Positions 6,045 through 7,533 of a stretch of DNA of 7,533 nucleotides are shown in pieces. Under the pieces are notes generated by a model. The model saw only the letters and a list, made by a program, of their open reading frames with translations. It searched no databases and was not told where the DNA came from. How positions within the stretch are numbered: the first letter of the stretch is position 1; every line of letters starts with the position of its first letter. Origin of the DNA: Ruminococcaceae bacterium UBA6413 (GTDB taxonomy: Bacteria > Bacillota > Clostridia > Oscillospirales > Ruminococcaceae); NCBI GenBank assembly GCA_002437415.1, contig DJPL01000063.1, positions 41,593 through 49,125 of the forward strand. The letters run 5' to 3'. A program made the position numbers and the translations under genes.

Positions 6045-6119
6045 CAACTTACAAATTTTACAAGATAAATGATAATTATTACTAATTAAGCATTTTATAA
6101 TAAACAGGAGGTCATTAAG

Positions 6120-7533
6120 ATGCTTCAGAACAGCTACGACAATTACACACAGCGGCCGCAGCTCAGTGCAAAGCTGAAGGTGCTCAGAAAGATAATCGCA
6201 TTTGTATTCGCGATAAATATGCTGATCACCAGATTCTTTGGCGGCGCGGCAGGTTCAGAGCTGAAACAGGCTGAGATATTTACGGATAATTCCGCTTCTC
6301 AGACCTATGTAACGGACAGCGTTTACAGCACCGATCTACCTTCAATATTATCAGCAGAGGATTTTGATACTTCGGTAACAAGCAGCCAGTCTTCTGTATA
6401 CAATAATCTTGTCGGAGATGTCTATAATGATGTATTCGGCTATGCGGCAGGATTTACTCTGTTTACAGAAGAAGACGCAACCATCACTATGGCTGACTGC
6501 GGAGGCAGAATTGCTACCGGCGGTGATCTTAATGTCACTGCAAACGGCGGCTGGTATGAGGTAAACAAGGAGGATCCCAACTACACGGACAGAAACGGCT
6601 ATGCTTCTGTTATAGTAGGCGGAACTGCTAATATAAAGATGAATGTCGGCAATCTGTGGGCAAACAAGCTCGGAGATGTCAATGAAAATGTAAACGGCAC
6701 GACAGTAGTCGGCGGTGTTAACAGCGATGAATGTAAGTTCAACTTCGCGGATACATTTGCATATCTGCGCTCATCGTCTGCTCATCTTGCAAGTCTACAG
6801 CCTACAGGCATATATGACGGCGGCTACGGCAACATAAATCTGACAGGTTATGAAAAGGGCGTAAATGTCTTTACATTTGATGTTTATCAGTGGAACTGGA
6901 TGACCGGAAACGGAATGTTCGGCCTTAACATCAACGTTCCGGAAGGCTCTACAATACTTATCAATATCACGGGCGGACAGGGCGATCAGAATACAAGACT
7001 CAACCTTGGTATGCATTCGCTTATAATCAATAACCATAGATTTAGTTCGACAGAGAAGAACGACAACCTGTTATTCAACATTACCGATGCAAGCAATGTT
7101 GATATGTATGGTTTCAACGGCTCTATCCTTGCCCCGAATTCAAATATTGAGGGTCACGGTTGGCATCATGAAGGTCAGGTAGTTTGCAAGTCTTATTACG
7201 GCAGCACCGAGTTTGGTAACAGTCCGTTCAATCCGCCTTTCGCAGACGACGATTTCGATTACGGCGATGATGATACCGACACAGACACTGATACAGACAC
7301 GGATACCGATACTGACACCGACACAGACACAGACACGGATACCGATACCGATACCGATACCGATACCGATACTGACACAGATACTGATACGGATACCGAT
7401 ACCGATACCGATACCGATACCGATACTGACACAGATACTGATACGGATACCGATACTGACACGGATACCGACACAGACACAGACACTGATACGGATACAG
7501 ATACAGACATAGACACAGATACCGATACAGACA
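6120..7533 (+). CDS. Choice-of-anchor A family surface protein with Asp-Thr repeat tail (3' partial)
   Basis: The frame is open from the ATG at 6120 to the window end (471 codons, no stop). AGGAGGT (6106-6112) sits seven bases upstream. A polar, basic N-terminus of about 24 residues precedes a hydrophobic segment (about 25-45, IIAFVFAINMLITRFF then GGAAGS), which looks like a signal peptide with an unusually long n-region or a signal anchor. Residues about 100-375 match the choice-of-anchor A domain: GYAAGFTLFTEEDATI, GGRIATGGDLNVT, YASVIVGGTANIKM, the mid-domain NVPEGSTILINITGG, and the closing GSILAPNSNIEGHGWHHEG, EGQVVCKSYYGSTEF. From residue 385 the protein is (Asp-Thr)n, 43 pairs with one Asp-Ile (463-464), probably an extended, acidic stalk. 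In this family the domain is followed by variable C-terminal anchors; that part lies outside the window. Probably exported and cell-surface; ligand unknown. Confidence 0.9.
   Translation, partial: MLQNSYDNYTQRPQLSAKLKVLRKIIAFVFAINMLITRFFGGAAGSELKQAEIFTDNSASQTYVTDSVYSTDLPSILSAEDFDTSVTSSQSSVYNNLVGDVYNDVFGYAAGFTLFTEEDATITMADCGGRIATGGDLNVTANGGWYEVNKEDPNYTDRNGYASVIVGGTANIKMNVGNLWANKLGDVNENVNGTTVVGGVNSDECKFNFADTFAYLRSSSAHLASLQPTGIYDGGYGNINLTGYEKGVNVFTFDVYQWNWMTGNGMFGLNINVPEGSTILINITGGQGDQNTRLNLGMHSLIINNHRFSSTEKNDNLLFNITDASNVDMYGFNGSILAPNSNIEGHGWHHEGQVVCKSYYGSTEFGNSPFNPPFADDDFDYGDDDTDTDTDTDTDTDTDTDTDTDTDTDTDTDTDTDTDTDTDTDTDTDTDTDTDTDTDTDTDTDTDTDTDTDTDTDTDTDTDIDTDTDTD
7272..7533 (+). repeat. GAY-ACN hexanucleotide array coding (Asp-Thr)n
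   Basis: The DNA is a continuous array of GAT/GAC + ACN codons from 7272 to the window end. Third positions vary in most places but include runs of exact GATACC units. Because of the period, the other frames also lack stops over long stretches. The array is a likely site for slippage or recombination that changes stalk length, and its end is not reached here. Confidence 0.95.
7335..7442 (+). repeat. Perfect 54-bp tandem duplication inside the Asp-Thr array
   Basis: Positions 7335-7388 and 7389-7442 are identical 54-mers. Each consists of ACGGAT, five ACCGAT, then ACTGAC, ACAGAT and ACTGAT. Because synonymous third positions differ along the array elsewhere, this identity marks a recent duplication of 18 codons. 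Confidence 0.9.

Larger units (their letters stand above)
5746..6119. other. Divergent intergenic region, AT-rich, no gene seen
   Basis: This 374-bp gap separates the divergent fusion gene and choice-of-anchor A gene and holds the promoters of both. Between them (about 5840-5976) no open frame has a credible RBS. Two symmetric elements are visible: TCCGT-C-ACGGA (5866-5876), and an inverted repeat TGCCGAAA (5880-5887) / TTTCGGCA (5911-5918) with a 23-bp AT-rich interval. Either could be a regulator site for one of the divergent genes; no regulator can be named. Confidence 0.6.

Noticed and set aside
7213..7512. Plus-strand frame rich in Ile-Pro/Thr-Gln
   Set aside because: This is a shifted frame of the same Asp-Thr array and has no RBS or start of its own.
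7259..7516. Long minus-strand open frame of alternating Ser-Val
   Set aside because: It is the complement of the GAY-ACN array; the 6-bp period keeps other frames open. The plus strand continues a genuine domain with RBS and promoter.
7272..7533. CRISPR array or non-coding satellite
   Set aside because: There are no spacer/repeat alternations; the 6-bp unit is in frame with the upstream domain and codes a regular dipeptide.

Overview
The window looks like a chromosomal segment of a low-to-moderate GC, Gram-positive gut or rumen Clostridia member, probably Ruminococcus-like (Oscillospiraceae). The reasons are strong AGGAGG-type ribosome binding sites, two consensus sigma-A promoters with 17-bp spacers, and a protein set typical of that group: a BspA-type LRR protein with Big_2 and FN3 modules, a choice-of-anchor A surface protein, and a two-helix zinc-ribbon protein. 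The genus is inferred, not proven.

Layout. A complete tRNA-Gly(GCC) with encoded CCA occupies 1-76 and is followed by two hairpins. A small XRE-type regulator lies on the minus strand (156-398). Divergent from it, a perfect-consensus promoter (462-490) is flanked by two copies of the 12-mer CGGTAAACCGTT; the second sits inside a 24-bp palindrome. This promoter reads into a 139-aa membrane/zinc-ribbon protein (581-1000) and, with no terminator between, a 795-aa secreted LRR protein (1050-3437). A strong two-way terminator (3457-3494) separates this from a minus-strand gene of 734 codons (3541-5745). A 374-bp divergent intergenic region then leads to a choice-of-anchor A protein (from 6120) that runs off the window end inside a long Asp-Thr repeat.

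How the genes may work together. The XRE protein is the natural candidate to bind the paired operators and switch the membrane protein plus secreted LRR protein as one unit. The LRR and choice-of-anchor A proteins are both probable surface or extracellular proteins.

The most unusual element is the 734-aa protein. It fuses a D-Ala-D-Ala carboxypeptidase (S11) fold to a full-length MurF-like Mur-ligase fold. The S11 catalytic serine is a phenylalanine, and the MurF P-loop and other catalytic signatures are degenerate. There is no signal peptide, yet the frame is intact and has its own promoter, RBS and terminator. It reads as a cytoplasmic double pseudoenzyme built from two peptidoglycan-precursor-recognising folds, possibly a sensor, scaffold or regulator; that role is inference.
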